Below are positions 24,653 to 39,475 of a DNA stretch of 64,000 nt, in pieces. The first letter of the stretch is position 1. Each line of letters starts with the position of its first letter. The position numbers were made by a program, and so were the translations under genes. The notes beneath the pieces were generated by a model. It ran no database searches. It was not told where the DNA came from and saw nothing but the letters and a program-made list of their open reading frames with translations. Source of the stretch: Odontesthes bonariensis (Eukaryota > Chordata > Actinopteri > Atheriniformes > Atherinopsidae). The stretch lies in assembly GCF_027942865.1 (NCBI RefSeq), contig NC_134528.1:8923586-8987585 (forward strand). The letters are read 5' to 3'.

Positions 24653-24766
24653 ATGATGTCACTTAAAAGAAAAGTGGGAAATTTGGGGGCGAGGAGGACT
24701 GACAGGAAGCGCGAGGAGCTTCTGCGGAGTGGTACCCACACTGGAAATGATGGATTATCAACAAAG
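24653..24766 (+). other. candidate unannotated 5' exon with a short open frame
   Basis: ATG ATG begins a 38-codon open frame (MMSLKRKVGNLGARR... rich in R/K) that runs into a strong donor AAAG/GTAAGG at 24767. I do not recognise the peptide. It could be a leader exon of a longer hoxb6b transcript, a lncRNA exon, or chance. The phase (0) does not fit in-frame splicing to hoxb6b exon 2 (phase 1). Confidence 0.25.
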
Positions 24767-24769
24767 GTA

Positions 24770-26890
24770 AGGGCACCATGTTTCTAATATCATAGCAATC
24801 AACTGAGCACCGGCGTTTCGCTGCTGCAGATGTTGTATTGTTGTTACTGAACTGTCACTGTAGGCCTGATGTTTACATTACCGGAAAAGAGGAAATCTGT
24901 CTTTTAAGAAATGTCAATTAATCAGTGCAAAGCGTGTTGCGTCTTTTCTTGCACTGTTTCTGCTCCTCTCGGCCAGCTGCTGCCTCCGTTTAACCTCTGA
25001 GATGCTGCAGCGCTTCCCAAAGCGCCCAAACAGTATGCCATTTTACCTAAAAAGGGCTGGAATTGTAGGTTTAAGGCCTATTGGAAACAGAGGATGTCAT
25101 ATGGTCGTGCGGCTGCAGGCCAGACGAGCCTGACTTTGATGATGATGACGGTGGTAATGATGAGGGTCACAAGGCCTGTGCCATTGAAAAGACGCATTTT
25201 CCTTTTAAATCAGTTTCATTTATCCACCATTCCTCTACTGACTCATTTTATTCAATTTTACATGTTTTATTTTTGTATTTGAATTCTGAACAAAAGCTGC
25301 CAGAAACCTTTTTAATGTTTATGTTGCGCAGCGCTGTTTCCCAATTGCGCATTTTCTGCCTTTCTTTCGCCTTTTTGTACCATTATGGACAAAAGATAGC
25401 GCTGATGCTTCTCATTTTTGATTTTGTGAGAAATTTTAAACCAATTTTCACCACTCTGTACAATTTTTTTTGTTTGTTTTCACTTGTTTTATTTTTATGG
25501 CGCCTCTGTAGAGCTTATATTCTGCGCCTTTTTGAGAGCTAAAGTCTGACATAAAAACGTCAGATTGTCATTTATAATTGTTTATGTACTGAATTTAAAG
25601 ATTGTTTCATTCAGGCTTTTAAACTGTGATTTCAAAGGTGATATTTTGTCACTGGAATGAAAAATATCACAGAATCGCAGTGGGTCCAATGCAAAAGGAA
25701 ACACAAAAACATGATTATTTGAGCTTAGCAACAAACATTTAATTTTCTCCAGTTTATAACATTAAAAAACAGTCATGTGTTTCAGAAGTGCATTATTTCA
25801 GCTATCCATACACTTTGATAATTAAAATTATACGTTTTTCCATTTTAAGTGTATTGACAAAGATGATAAATTGTCTCAATTATGGCACTTAATTTAACAA
25901 ATATAACCCTCTTTGCACGGAAATCCTGTAATATTCGATATCTGGGGACGCTTTAAATGCAGATTTGGACTAAATTTTGAGTCTGTTTATCATAATAATC
26001 CATTTCTATTTGATAAAAAAAAGTGCACGTATAAAGTCAATGATACTGACATGAATTTATCTGCTTATTTATCACTAAATGCGGGTTTTTGTGGAGGATT
26101 AAACAGTGATCCGTGCAGAAGATGACGTACTTGTTTCACTTTCATTTTATACTTACCTCTTAATTTTCAATTGTGAGATTGTTGTGCACATGATCACGAT
26201 GTGTTGAGGTGATGAGGAGGATGATGATGATGGTGATGGTGGGTGTGAAGGCGCGTGTCCTCCGCGCCGCTCCCTGCCAGGTTTACGTGGACTTCAGTCA
26301 GAGTTGGGGGTGAATCAGGACTCAGGGTGAGCTCACACCTTTGGAAGAGTGAAATATTGGCGTTATTGGCGCAGTCTTTCTGCATGCGTGCACTTAAACC
26401 AGTAAACGCCACGTCTTAAGATTCCTAGCTGGGGTGAGGATACAGTATTTATCCGTGTTTATTCGGGTAATTGAAGGTAGAAGAGAGAATGGAGGGCAGA
26501 GGAAAATAGACGATGCGTTTCTGCTTTTTACACCGTGAGTGTGTGTTTTGGGGGGGAGTTTGTGCGTACTTCTTTTGTTACACTCTACTTGCATACGACC
26601 AAAACACTTGTTTCTTTTTCTTAAAAAGTATATATTTCTGTGAGTCGTTGCGTCTCAAGGAGAGCGCGTGAGCGTGCGTAAAAACCCGACAAGCTCTAGT
26701 GCTTCATTTCGATTCACCGGGGACTCCTGCGCGCAACAAGAGCCCCCCATGGGTGCAATAGTGCAAGCACAGACGGCTGTGATTGGCCAGAGGTTGATCA
26801 GATGGTACACTTCCCCTCTGTATTCAGTGGCACCTCACAACCCCCCCTTTCAGCTAAAACCAAATCTCCGATAAAGTAATGGCAAAACCA
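24770..26890. other. spacer between ttll6 and hoxb6b, part 2: promoter-proximal sequence, no gene
   Basis: AT-rich with open frames lacking domains. A (GAT)n-like run lies at 26212-26242. Nearer the gene, an inverted CCAAT box (GATTGGCCAG, about 26780) is likely part of the hoxb6b promoter. Confidence 0.4.
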
Positions 26891-26897
26891 CTTGGAC

Positions 26898-26904
26898 TAT
26901 AAAA
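26898..26904 (+). promoter_or_regulatory. hoxb6b: TATA box of hoxb6b
   Basis: TATAAAA 50 bases upstream of the hoxb6b ATG, in GGACTATAAAAGACAAC. If it is used at the standard distance of about 30 bases, the 5' UTR would be only about 25 bases long. Confidence 0.5.
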
Positions 26905-26953
26905 GACAACAAATCATATTCCTCCGGAGTATATACACCCCGTTGTCCACCCA

Positions 26954-28577
<1,624 letters not shown>

Positions 28578-29100
28578 AGGGACACTGGAACAAAAAGGCA
28601 TGTGTGTGTTTATTTGCACACTCCCCAAAATGAAATAATGTGTAATTTCTTTGTAGATATGAAGTGCTGCAAAACGCCCATGTTAGACACGTGTAGAGTG
28701 ACTTTTATTTCAGTATCTGCACGGTAACCATGTCTGCATTAATCAGGTCCTCCTCTGTTTGTCCTTGTGCTTGTGTGTTTATTTAGGGGACTATGCAAAA
28801 ATCCGACAAAAATGTAAATAAATTTCAGTGCTTCTGATTTTGACAATGTCGTTACCTCATCACCGTAGGTCCACTGAGTTTCATTTCTAATTCAGTCCTC
28901 ATGACGTTTCAGGAGGTTTTGTCCTTGTGTAGTTGCTCTGTGACTCTCTGTGGTAGTCTAGGCTTGTTGTTGACAGCTGTGCCATCAAACACTTAAATTT
29001 GTACAGATAAGAAATGTTACACGTTATTTATTGTTGTTCATGTGTTCAATGCACATCTGTATAGTGTGTGCAATATTTTGTTTAGGAAATTGTACATATA

Positions 29101-29106
29101 AATAAA
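29101..29106 (+). terminator. hoxb6b: polyadenylation signal AATAAA of hoxb6b
   Basis: AATAAA about 525 bases after the hoxb6b stop. The intervening sequence is a typical T-rich Hox 3' UTR with no other element seen. Confidence 0.7.
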
Positions 29107-29196
29107 GGCTTTTTGATGTACATTGGAAAGTTTGGTGTTTTCCTTCCTCTGCAGAACAAAAAGGAAAAAAAAAGAAAATTTCTATGTTCATAATCT

Positions 29197-29260
29197 ATTA
29201 TTATTATTATTATCATTATTATTATTATTATTATTAATATTATTATCATCATCATCATCA
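29197..29260. repeat. (ATT)n/(ATC)n trinucleotide microsatellite
   Basis: Imperfect run of ATT units changing to ATC units at the right end, between hoxb6b and hoxb5b. Confidence 0.9.
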
Positions 29261-29730
29261 CTGTAGCGTCTTCGCTGCCTCTCAGGTCACAATCGGCCTA
29301 TAAATTGATATGAAACCAGTGCAAAAGGCTAAAATAATTTCCAGTTTGACACACTGTAGCACAACATGACAACAGTGTGCCTGATAAGTCTCTGTTATGT
29401 GTTACCTGAGCCTTTTGTGGCCTGTATTATCAGCGTGTTACATAAATGATGGATGACTCCGGGGCCTGACTGCGCGTCCCGGCGGAGCGCTGCCACATCT
29501 GTCCGGAAGATGGCGCTATCTGCCTGCGCGGCTGCCTGGGCGCAGCGGGGAGGCACCATTGACTGGAGCCTAACGACCATTATTTCGTCATCATTTGTAA
29601 CCATGGAGCATGAATTACCTCTTGAAGTCATCAGTGAGGATTTACGACTGGTCAACAAAGGCACGTGATTCCCGAACGCTCTCCCATATTTGGCCGCATA
29701 CCTGGCAAAGTACAGTAGGGCTTCATTGCT

Positions 29731-29760
29731 TATAATTCATGATTGCATCCATAAATCGTG
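29731..29760 (+). promoter_or_regulatory. hoxb5b: hoxb5b proximal promoter block with TATA-like and Pbx-Hox-like sites
   Basis: TATAATTCATGATTGCATCC followed directly by ATAAATCGTG, 60-90 bases before the ATG. TATAAT is a TATA-like core. CCATAAATCG is the complement of CGATTTATGG, close to the Pbx-Hox consensus TGATTTATGG. An E-box CACGTG lies at about 29662. From memory, this type of block is conserved upstream of vertebrate Hox5 genes. Confidence 0.45.
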
Positions 29761-29820
29761 CAAGCACACAGGATTATAGCGACAAAGATCTACAAATCGA
29801 GGCTTTAAAAATCCAAGCAA

Positions 29821-31158
<1,338 letters not shown>

Positions 31159-31867
31159 ATAACTTTTTGAGGGAAAGTAAAAATGATAAAACTTAAAAAA
31201 AAGAGAAAAAAAAAGAATCCATGAGTACTGTAAAGCTATTGAAAGCGCAGCACCTTCCAGCATGCCATTGTGATAGAAAAAGAAGTATTCCGTGGTCTTA
31301 AAATACCATTTTTAGTTCACTGTTGTTGTATTATGATAGCTTAGATGTCCTATTTGGGGAAAAAATAAGATGTAAATATCATTGGGGGTATTTGTCCATG
31401 CTCTTTGCTCTCTCTCTATCTGTCTCTTCTCTATCTCTTGAAATTGTTTCAACTTGAGCTCTTTATTGTAACTTCTTGACGGTCTAACAGGAGTAAATTC
31501 ATTGTACAGTTAAAGCAAAAAGAAAAAAGAAAAAAAAAAGTTTCCAAACCATATGCTGCTCTCCATTGAATGTATTGTATTCCGGGGCCATTCAAAGCGC
31601 TTTAGTGTAACTTTTACTGCTATTTTTGATGGTTAACGTGTGGCCAAGATCCATAAACTTTCATAAACAAGCCAATGTGTAGCTCTAGGATATTTTGTGC
31701 ATCTATTATTATTATTGTTTAGAACTAATTATGAGCAATGCAAGTGTATTCAACCTGTCAATGTGATAAATTTTTAGTGCAAAGGGTTATTCTGTGGATA
31801 GGCAGTGATGTAAGCTTTTTTCGCCAATAAGCTTTTTGTATTTGTAAGTGAACTCATAGCGCTTGAA

Positions 31868-31873
31868 AATAAA
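31868..31873 (+). terminator. hoxb5b: polyadenylation signal AATAAA of hoxb5b
   Basis: AATAAA in GAAAATAAAGTTTCTC about 710 bases after the stop, with a T-rich 3' UTR between. Confidence 0.7.
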
Positions 31874-31879
31874 GTTTCT

Positions 31880-32780
31880 CTCAATTGCTTTGGACGTGTC
31901 TCGACTGAATTATCAGTTAGTTTAAAAACAAAAAAAGGAAAGGTCACGTTTTAAAGTTTTGTTTTTACGCATGAAGCTGAAGCTGCCGAGCAGCTTCTGT
32001 CTGTTTTTTTTCCCCCTCCTCGAATTAATGATTAACCTTTAAGATTAGTTGAAACAGACAAACAGCTTTTAAGGAGCGTTTCTGGCGCTTATTTTTGGGC
32101 TCACAGACAGAGTGAAAGAGAAGACTTTTTTCAGACTTACCTCTTCTGACCTCCCTGCAGCGAGGCGCGTGTTTTTCCATGCTGAGAAATGATCAAATCC
32201 TCCCCAAAAAAAGACTGGCTTTGGCTTTACAGGTATACAGACAAGGCTGAAGTTGGTAAAAAATAGCCCCTTACCAAAGATTGTATAGGCCTATATTACT
32301 TACAGACTGTGAAAAGTCACGTGAGGTCCATAAAGTTGGTTTTATGGTTTTGGGGAGTAGACAATGTACTATATAATTCACAACCTTGAATGAAAGTGAC
32401 GGCTTAACTGCATGGATGGGACTGGAAAGGCTGGACAGGGGAAGGAAGTGTCCAGTCATGTATGGTTATAGTTTAAACTGCTGGAAAACTTGGAATAATT
32501 GTTAATATTAAAACAATGCGGCGGTTAAATATTACTGATCATTTACAGGAGAAATATTATCTTTTTTATTGTAGTTAGATGGGTGGAATTTTAAGTTTCC
32601 AAAGTGCTGTTTACGCTCCTGAAAAAGAAAATGAAATAAATCAGTTTTCTTAGAAAATATTTAACTAAAATATTCTTCATTATTCATAGGAAACTTATAC
32701 CGTTTGGGAATGGTTTCATAAACCTCGTGAGTGCACGTTTAAAAGCTTCTCTTATTGTATTTATTTTCAAAGGAAAAAGA
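31880..32780. other. intergenic sequence 3' of hoxb5b, no gene
   Basis: No coding exon. Moderately AT-rich and without obvious repeats, as expected for a Hox intergenic region with cis-elements. Confidence 0.4.
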
Positions 32781-32799
32781 AAGACGTGTTTTCGTTTTT

Positions 32800-32990
32800 A
32801 AGGGGCAATAACGATTTGAAGGAAAAACAAATCTCTTTAAGGCCAATCAGGGGCTTTATGGAGCTGCCACGAGGCGAACTTGAGCGAGGTCCTGCGGTGA
32901 TTTATCCCGATCTGTCAAGTCACCGAGCGGCCAAAGGTGAAGTCTCGGACAACTCCGAGCTGGACACAGGCTTCACTGGTTTTACATAAA
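32800..32990 (+). promoter_or_regulatory. candidate Hox cis-regulatory element with paired Pbx-Hox and Meis/Prep sites
   Basis: A GC-balanced island in AT-rich surroundings. TGATTTAT (32898-32905) is a Pbx-Hox composite core, and CTGTCA (32912-32917), six bases downstream, is a Meis/Prep core. This arrangement is the one used by Hox-Pbx-Meis trimers. A CCAAT box (GGCCAATCAG, about 32840) is also present. Confidence 0.45.
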
Positions 32991-33059
32991 GAAATCACAG
33001 GCTCCGTGGCCTCTAGTACATTGTCTACCGGCCACTAATAAAAGCTAATGACGTTATGT

Positions 33060-34239
33060 GCAGGAAACTGGAGGCTGCAGGAGACTTCTACAATATTATC
33101 AAAGTCCTTTCAAACTCATTTCAGGTAGGAAAAAAAAGTTAAAAGCAGTGGTGTGCTATAAGAGTCCCAGACATTTTCCACATATTCATAACTATTAAGT
33201 GGCAATTTAACCAGCGTAATGAGCATTGCATATTGATAGGGGTAATCTGTACCCGGATCTCATGCATTATTCATGGCGACGGGGATCATCGCTGGGTCAG
33301 TAGACGATAGACTGCAGCCGCAGATGCGTCAGGACGAAGACTTTGCACTGTCATCATCGCCACTCAAGACTGGCAAAAGTCTGTGTTTGCACAGGAGGAA
33401 ACACACTTTTGATTTGTCATGCATTAACAAAATTTAGCGCGCACAGCGATGGAAATCACTGCAAATAAGATGCGTAAATTTAGCAGAATAGCTCGAAAAA
33501 TGCTTTGCAACAACACTGGTTTTATTTAAAAATAAATCTAGGAAGCAAAATCAACGCAGAAAATCTCAAACCCCTTTAATCTATATTTTAGTTAGTTAGT
33601 TATTATTTCACTGATACGTTGTATCAGTTCTAATAATCAATGTGCGCAAGAAAACTCTTTTACACTTAAATGGGATCCAAACTCCCTCTCCACCTCTCAC
33701 ATTAGATTTGATGCTCTCTCATTTATTTAATAATAATGATAAAACACATGGCGCAAAAGTCACCTTGGGTGTTTTTGGGGGAGGACGTTTTTATCGTGTC
33801 ATGGATGCTGAACTTGTGAGCTCACCGCTGCTGCTGTTCGCTGGAGGAGCTTGTAATGCAGCGACTCCGCCAGCAGAGGGCGCCTCAGACCGGCCTGTCG
33901 GATGATGGATGAGTTTACTGCCCCTCCGAGCTCGGGCTCTTATCATCGGGGGCATGTAGGTTACTGAGCAGAACACCAGGAAAAAAAATCCCCCCCGTGT
34001 TTGTTTTCTTTTATTGTCATCTCTTCATGTTGAGTGGAGGGATTGAAGCTTTAATCACAGGCTCTCTGGACTGTGAGGCTGCTTTTTCATTTTAATCGCA
34101 GGTTTTGTACAAGTCAGTTTGAGACTAGATGATCCGACAGACTAAACTGCTTCTTCTCACTTTATTTTTTCATTTTGGAGCACAGGCAGATGAAGGTTTC
34201 TGTGTTTATCCTTTAAAACACGTCTAAACTTCTCAGATT
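33060..34239. other. intergenic sequence between hoxb5b and mir-10, no gene
   Basis: Sequence of mixed composition. The part at 33180-33340 has several TAAT cores (TTAACC, GTAATGAG, GGTAATC, GCATTATTCATGG) and may be a conserved non-coding element, but only comparison can show that. Open frames have no recognised domains. Confidence 0.35.
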
Positions 34240-34249
34240 ATTTGTTTAA

Positions 34250-34425
34250 ATCACTTTTTGGGGGCCAACACTGTTTAAGTAAGCCATTCAACATGTAAAA
34301 AACAGCGAAAAATAGAGAACACCGACAACTAAAATGCTGCTTCATCATACCATTAATTATCTCTCGATCCTTCACGCTCATTGTGACCCTTTGGGGGGCC
34401 CTGACCCTCAGATTGGGAACCACTG
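34250..34425 (-). mobile_element. hAT-type non-autonomous DNA transposon fragment
   Basis: Read on the minus strand it begins CAGTGGTTCCCAATCTGAGG and continues GGTCAGGGCCCCCCAAAGG, the very common terminal sequence of hAT (Charlie/Zaphod-like) elements in vertebrates. The other end is not clear, so the left boundary is approximate. Confidence 0.55.
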
Positions 34426-35059
34426 AACTGCATGTAATCCATTTAAAACTGGAACATTTTGATATCTGTGTACTTATATGATTTAAATACAGAAGCTGTT
34501 ATTGTACAATTTTTTAACTTGTTGTATTATTTGTACTTTTATGTATTAATTCATGTTTAGGAAGTGAAACTTTAGATATCTGTGTAGTAAAGGAATTGTC
34601 AATTATATTCTGTGGCCTGGGACTGGGATATAAATAGCTACATTACTGCTCTAATAGCTCATAATTTACACAAATGATGCCAACAGTTTTTAAATAAGCT
34701 AATACAGACATATACAAATATTACAGCCATGCTACTAATAATGAATTATTTATCTAAATGCTAACAGGGCAGAGTGTCTCCTCCACAAACACCTCAAACA
34801 TGCACAACTTACACAACTCCTTTATCTGACGCTCTGACTTTAAATGGATTTAGTGTGTTTACACCCGTGTTTCTGACTCTGCTAAAACTTTATCTATCTC
34901 ATTTTAGAGATCAGATCATTCACACACAACAATTTCCCTTCATGTATCAACTAAAACACGCAACCAAACTTCTTTTGGTTGGTTATAAGATCAAAAAAGG
35001 TAAAGATGCAAGATACAAAATCTGCCGTGAACACAATTAACAGTTAAATAACGGCAGAC

Positions 35060-35910
35060 TTTGTGTATTAGCCCTTTTATTTATGTTTTAATAACATTTA
35101 TAAACACAGAGTTGATTACAAAACTCTTTCATTAATTATTTATTAACATTTATCTGTGCCACGATTACAGACTTATCGACTAAAATAAAACCCTTAAAGA
35201 CTGTGGACTTATAGATTTGATGCACCAAACTTGACATAACATCATATATACAGTAACTTTAAAAGCACAGAGTTTGTGATCAGAAGCCTTCATGACACAT
35301 TAACTTTGACATTTTTTACACATTTTAGGCCTGTGACTCTTTCTAAAAGCTTGATGGAGATTTCTAAGCATTTATAACAGTAGACTAAGTGTTGGTCCCT
35401 TTTTAAAACATCTTATTAACATTTATAACAACTGACTTTTTGTACTAGCTACTATATTAATGCATTGTTAATATTTATAATATTGTATTAGACCTTTAAT
35501 TAATGACATCAACATTTCTACCCACATATCTTATGGATTAAGTTCTGAATGAATTGATTAACACTTTTAAAAGTTGACTATATGTATTAAACACCATAGC
35601 AAATATTTTTCTTTTAAAAGAAATATAACAGAATTTGTGTTCAAAACTCTTAATTAACCCCTATTGATGAAGACTTGATGTTTTAAACCCTTTATTGATG
35701 ACATATTAACATTTATAACTAAACTATTAGTGCTTAAATTACATTTCTATCTTTAGTTTTTGATATAAAAACCCTTTATTACGGATTACTATGTGTTAAA
35801 CACTTTATTTATAACTAATTAGCATTTATAGCTGCATATTTCATGCACTGCTATACTGTAGTCATTTCTAAATGGATTATCAACCATTTATAAGTGCATT
35901 ATTATCATCA
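35060..35910. repeat. AT-rich degenerate minisatellite, unit about 50 bp with core ATTAACATTTATAA
   Basis: The core recurs in the same orientation at about 35089, 35144, 35366, 35417, 35468, 35707, 35818 and 35882. It is often preceded by a CCCTTTATTAATGA-like segment and followed by a TGACTTTTTGTATTA-like segment. Units are diverged, so copy number is approximate (perhaps 14-16). It ends about 270 bp upstream of the mir-10 hairpin. Confidence 0.65.
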
Positions 35911-36183
35911 AATAAAACACCAACCTGGGGGATTTCTCACATACTGGCAACAAAAATTGAAAAAAGTCAAACAGTATGATTTGTTAACCATTAACTAAGT
36001 CTTTAAGTTAACTTTTGAACATGTACACATAGTGTCTCTTTAAATAAAAGACCTTTGACTGAAAAACACAGTTAACAAGGAGACAGAACCTCATGTCGCT
36101 TTGTAAGTGTGTAAATATCTTAGACGTAATGGATGAATAAATTGTTGCAGGTTTTTCTCAGCACACCTACGGAGACTCATGAG

Positions 36184-36275
36184 CTGTCACTTATATGCAC
36201 CCTGTAGATCCAAATTTGTGTAAATACAGCAGCCGCCACAAATTTGAATCATTGGGAGTATGTAGGTGATGACAC
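36184..36275 (+). ncRNA. mir10: mir-10 family microRNA precursor with two paired base changes
   Basis: The 5' arm (36198-36220) matches vertebrate miR-10a except for C instead of T at mature base 1 and A instead of G at base 15; the seed ACCCTGT is intact. The 3' arm (36239-36260) corresponds to the miR-10 star strand. The arms pair over most of their length around an 18-base loop (36221-36238), and flanks CTGTCACTTATATG / CATACTTACATC-type continue the stem. Both mature-strand changes are matched by changes in the star strand that keep base pairing (C-G for T-A, A-T for G-C). Position between hoxb5b and hoxb3b is the canonical place of mir-10, upstream of the now missing hoxb4b. It targets Hox mRNAs in other vertebrates. 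Confidence 0.88.
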
Positions 36276-36279
36276 TTCA

Positions 36280-39200
36280 ACCTCCAGGAGAGGAAAAACA
36301 AACTTAAAAGCTAAGACAACACGAACTGCTTTCGTCCGCCTGTGCAATCGACAGCCTTTCTGCTGAGATGTGTTGACAGTTTTCTGTGAGCAGTTTACAC
36401 TCACTGAGCAGGAGGCCCTCGGCAGAGTTTGAGTGTTTTCCTTCTTCCCCTTCTTTCTTTTTTGGCACCACATTGTTAGAGAATATGACATCTGGGAGAC
36501 TTGCAGGACGAGCCCTGAATGTGGGCATTGTTCGGACCATCATTTGTCACGTCTCCTTTTCACGGCCACTGTCTGTGGTCGAGGAGGAGTTTTAGTTTGC
36601 GGGGGCAAAATGTGAGGAGGACCTCGACAAACAGCTACAACCCGCCGGACTGGAGGGAGAATCTGTCCTGAGGAGAAGATGAAATCGCAAGAAGAACAGT
36701 AAGTTTGTTAAAGTTCTAATTTTCTAAGAAAAAAGACAAAGTCAGAGCATGAGTTTGTGTGTTGCTTTTAGGGGAAAAGTAGCTACATGTTCAGCATTTA
36801 TAAGCAGGAAGGCTTCTAACAGTTATACAGACATATACGGACATTTTTAGTGTTTATTAATGTTAGTATTTTTGTAACTTTTCCTTGGAGGATATATTCT
36901 ATATGAACAAAATCTGCTGAGCCTTCACTGAAGAATGGGTGACTGGTTGATGTGTTTATATGTTTTATCTGATTATAAATGCTTTGAACTTACCATAAAT
37001 ATCACTCTATGTTGTTTGTTTATTAGTGCATTAGTTTATTTATTGGCTTGCTTATGTTGTCGGTGGGAAATCAAGTTGCTGCCACTGTTGATTCAACTGC
37101 CTCTGAATTAATTCAGGGCAATAAATCGCCTGTGCCTGCGGACACGTGGTTCCTGCAGCTAATTGACAGGAGAGGTTGCAGAGAGCTGCATTTGTCAGCA
37201 GGCCTGCATGCTGAATGGAGGGTCGTGGGGGTGGGGGTGGTGAAGAAGGGGGAGTGTGCGTGTCCATCACACATCAGACAGGCAGCCTGAGGACAGGGGA
37301 GTGATGGGAGCCAAGCTCAGGCATGTTGTCATATATGTGAGTGATAACTACCCTCCACAGGGATCAAACATGTATTTATATTTATGCTGCATGTCTCTAT
37401 TCAGTAGGCTGACCTATCAGATCAGTACATCTGCACCTCCACCCTCACCCAACCAGCCTCCACCTCTTCTCTCAAACACCAGAGGATGGTTTATTTTCTA
37501 AACAGTGCACTTTTGCTGATTTTCTTTGTGCTTTTATGACACTTTTTATAGGCTATCAACCAGATTTATGGATTACTGACCGGTTTATGCAGTGGCTACA
37601 CCTGTATCCTGCACTGTTGTACTGAAATGCAATAGAGATACTTGAGTATTCTCTTTTCCCAGAGATTCACTACATTTCAAGGGGCCAATGCCACTTTTCA
37701 TTCGACAAATTGTGCATTAGATCAACATCACAGGATATAATCAACCCATTATTTATAGCCTTCCTCCTATTATAGGTTAAGAAACAACATATTGATCCCT
37801 GCTGATCTAAAGAAAAAGCATGTTAATAGACATGTCGTCTCGAGGAATGACACCGTGGCCTCAATTTCTACCCAAACCATTTTTCGTGTCGTAGAAATTA
37901 CGCAAAAATCCCACTAAGCGTAAAAATAACACATAATGAGCTTGAGGTGGCTATTTACATGCGAAATCCTAAAATCATTCTGCAAATAATTAGTTTTTAA
38001 CCCAAGAAGTATTTAATCAATGTGCACTTACATGCTGCTAGATTAATAGACTCATAATCCCGTATTAGTATGATTTAAAATGAGGCATTCTGCAGAACGA
38101 GTGTTTTTAATTTCGGTACTTTTCTTCTTCGGAGCAATTGTGAATGCAGAACTTTCACTTGCAACAGAGTATTTCTTTTATTCAAGTGGAATAGATCCCA
38201 TAAGCACAATTTGAAGCAAACTGCAGCCTCTATTGAAATGAAACGTCGCAGCACAAAGCCCACTCACTGGAAAATTTCAAGAGATTTAAGACACATCTCT
38301 GGGGATTCATCAGGATATATTAATAGCCCAGCAAGTCTCTGGGTTTGTAATTTGTTCCGACATTCATCTGAGCAGGTTTGCAGGTGTGTAGCGTTGGGCT
38401 GCATGTTTTATAGCTGAAGAGAGAGAAAAAAAAAGAGAGGAAATTAGACAGATTTCCACTTTCACTGCAAAAGCAGCTGTTGGTGTTATTTTCGGGCACC
38501 ACAAAGGTGCGTCATTTCTTCGCATCAGAGATCAAAGATGCCAATTTGCATTAATTAACACCACTTAGTTAAATATTACCTTTAAGATCCAATCAAATCG
38601 ACGGAGCAAAACGTGAAGATGAGAGATCAAAGCACCGCGAATCGATCCGCTGCAGCAGTCTGGTCGTCACCATGTAAAACCAAATCAGCAGCCTCATTAC
38701 AGTATCAACTTCTGAATGGAGACTTCTTAATGGATGCTGCTGTGCTGACCGCTGTCTGTCTCCACTTTAGTGCTTCAAAACGAGTCTGTCTTTAAATTAG
38801 GGATGAAAAAAACTCATTGCATAAAGACGATGTAATGCATTTGGCGTGTGTTTGTGTGGAAACCATACACTCAAAGCTTTCTTTCTCTGGGTGATTTATG
38901 GCCTCTGAACGGGATGTTTGATTTTTTTTTGTTGCAGAACTGGACGTGTTCCCAGGATTGTTTAAACAAAACGAGATGTGGCTGCCTGTGTGTGTGATTG
39001 TGGGCAGAAAATGTGCCTTGGGTGCTTAAGAAACTGCTCAGTTTTGGTTTATTTTAATGCAAACCGATGGTGATTTTTTACAGGCTATTTTCCTGATCTA
39101 AATCTACATAAACATTAGGTTGAAAGCTAAAAATATATCAAGGCTCTCTGATTGTATCCTCATCTGATTGCAGTAAAGGAAGTCAAACTGCCTCCGACAA

Positions 39201-39420
39201 AGGCGTAAAACCACCTCTTCCTTATCTTTATATCAGGGCCATTGCCATATATGAAAGTGAGCTTGCATGATCAGCAGAAAGGCTTTCTTTTTGCACACAC
39301 ACGCACACACACACACACCCACGCGCGGATATTGTGTGCAGAAATGCAACGAAGGGCGGTCTGAGCTGCAGAAACACTGTCCACTCCGCGTCACCCCAAA
39401 GCAACACAACACCTCATGTC
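36280..39420. other. intergenic sequence between mir-10 and hoxb3b, no coding gene
   Basis: This is the interval where hoxb4b would lie; no hexapeptide- or homeodomain-coding sequence remains on either strand. A donor-like site (GAAGAACA/GTAAGT, about 36700) after a GC-rich stretch could mark a distal leader exon. A short CA repeat lies at 39293-39319. Confidence 0.4.
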
Positions 39421-39429
39421 GGAGCCGCA

Positions 39430-39475
39430 ATCTCTGCGCGGATTATTCTAATCTGTGAGCTTTTCCAAAAAGGTA
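39430..39475 (+). other. hoxb3b: possible 5' non-coding exon of hoxb3b
   Basis: The sequence ends AGCTTTTCCAAAAAG followed by GTAAGA, a good donor. A second donor (GTCTCGAAG/GTAAGG) lies at about 39525. The hoxb3b coding exon has a strong acceptor about 100 bases before its ATG, so a leader exon upstream is expected. Assignment is by position only. Confidence 0.3.

Noticed and set aside
22600-26890. Search for mir-196 and hoxb7b/b8b/b9b remnants
   Set aside because: Neither the miR-196 core TAGGTAGTTT nor any homeodomain recognition-helix coding sequence was seen by eye on either strand.
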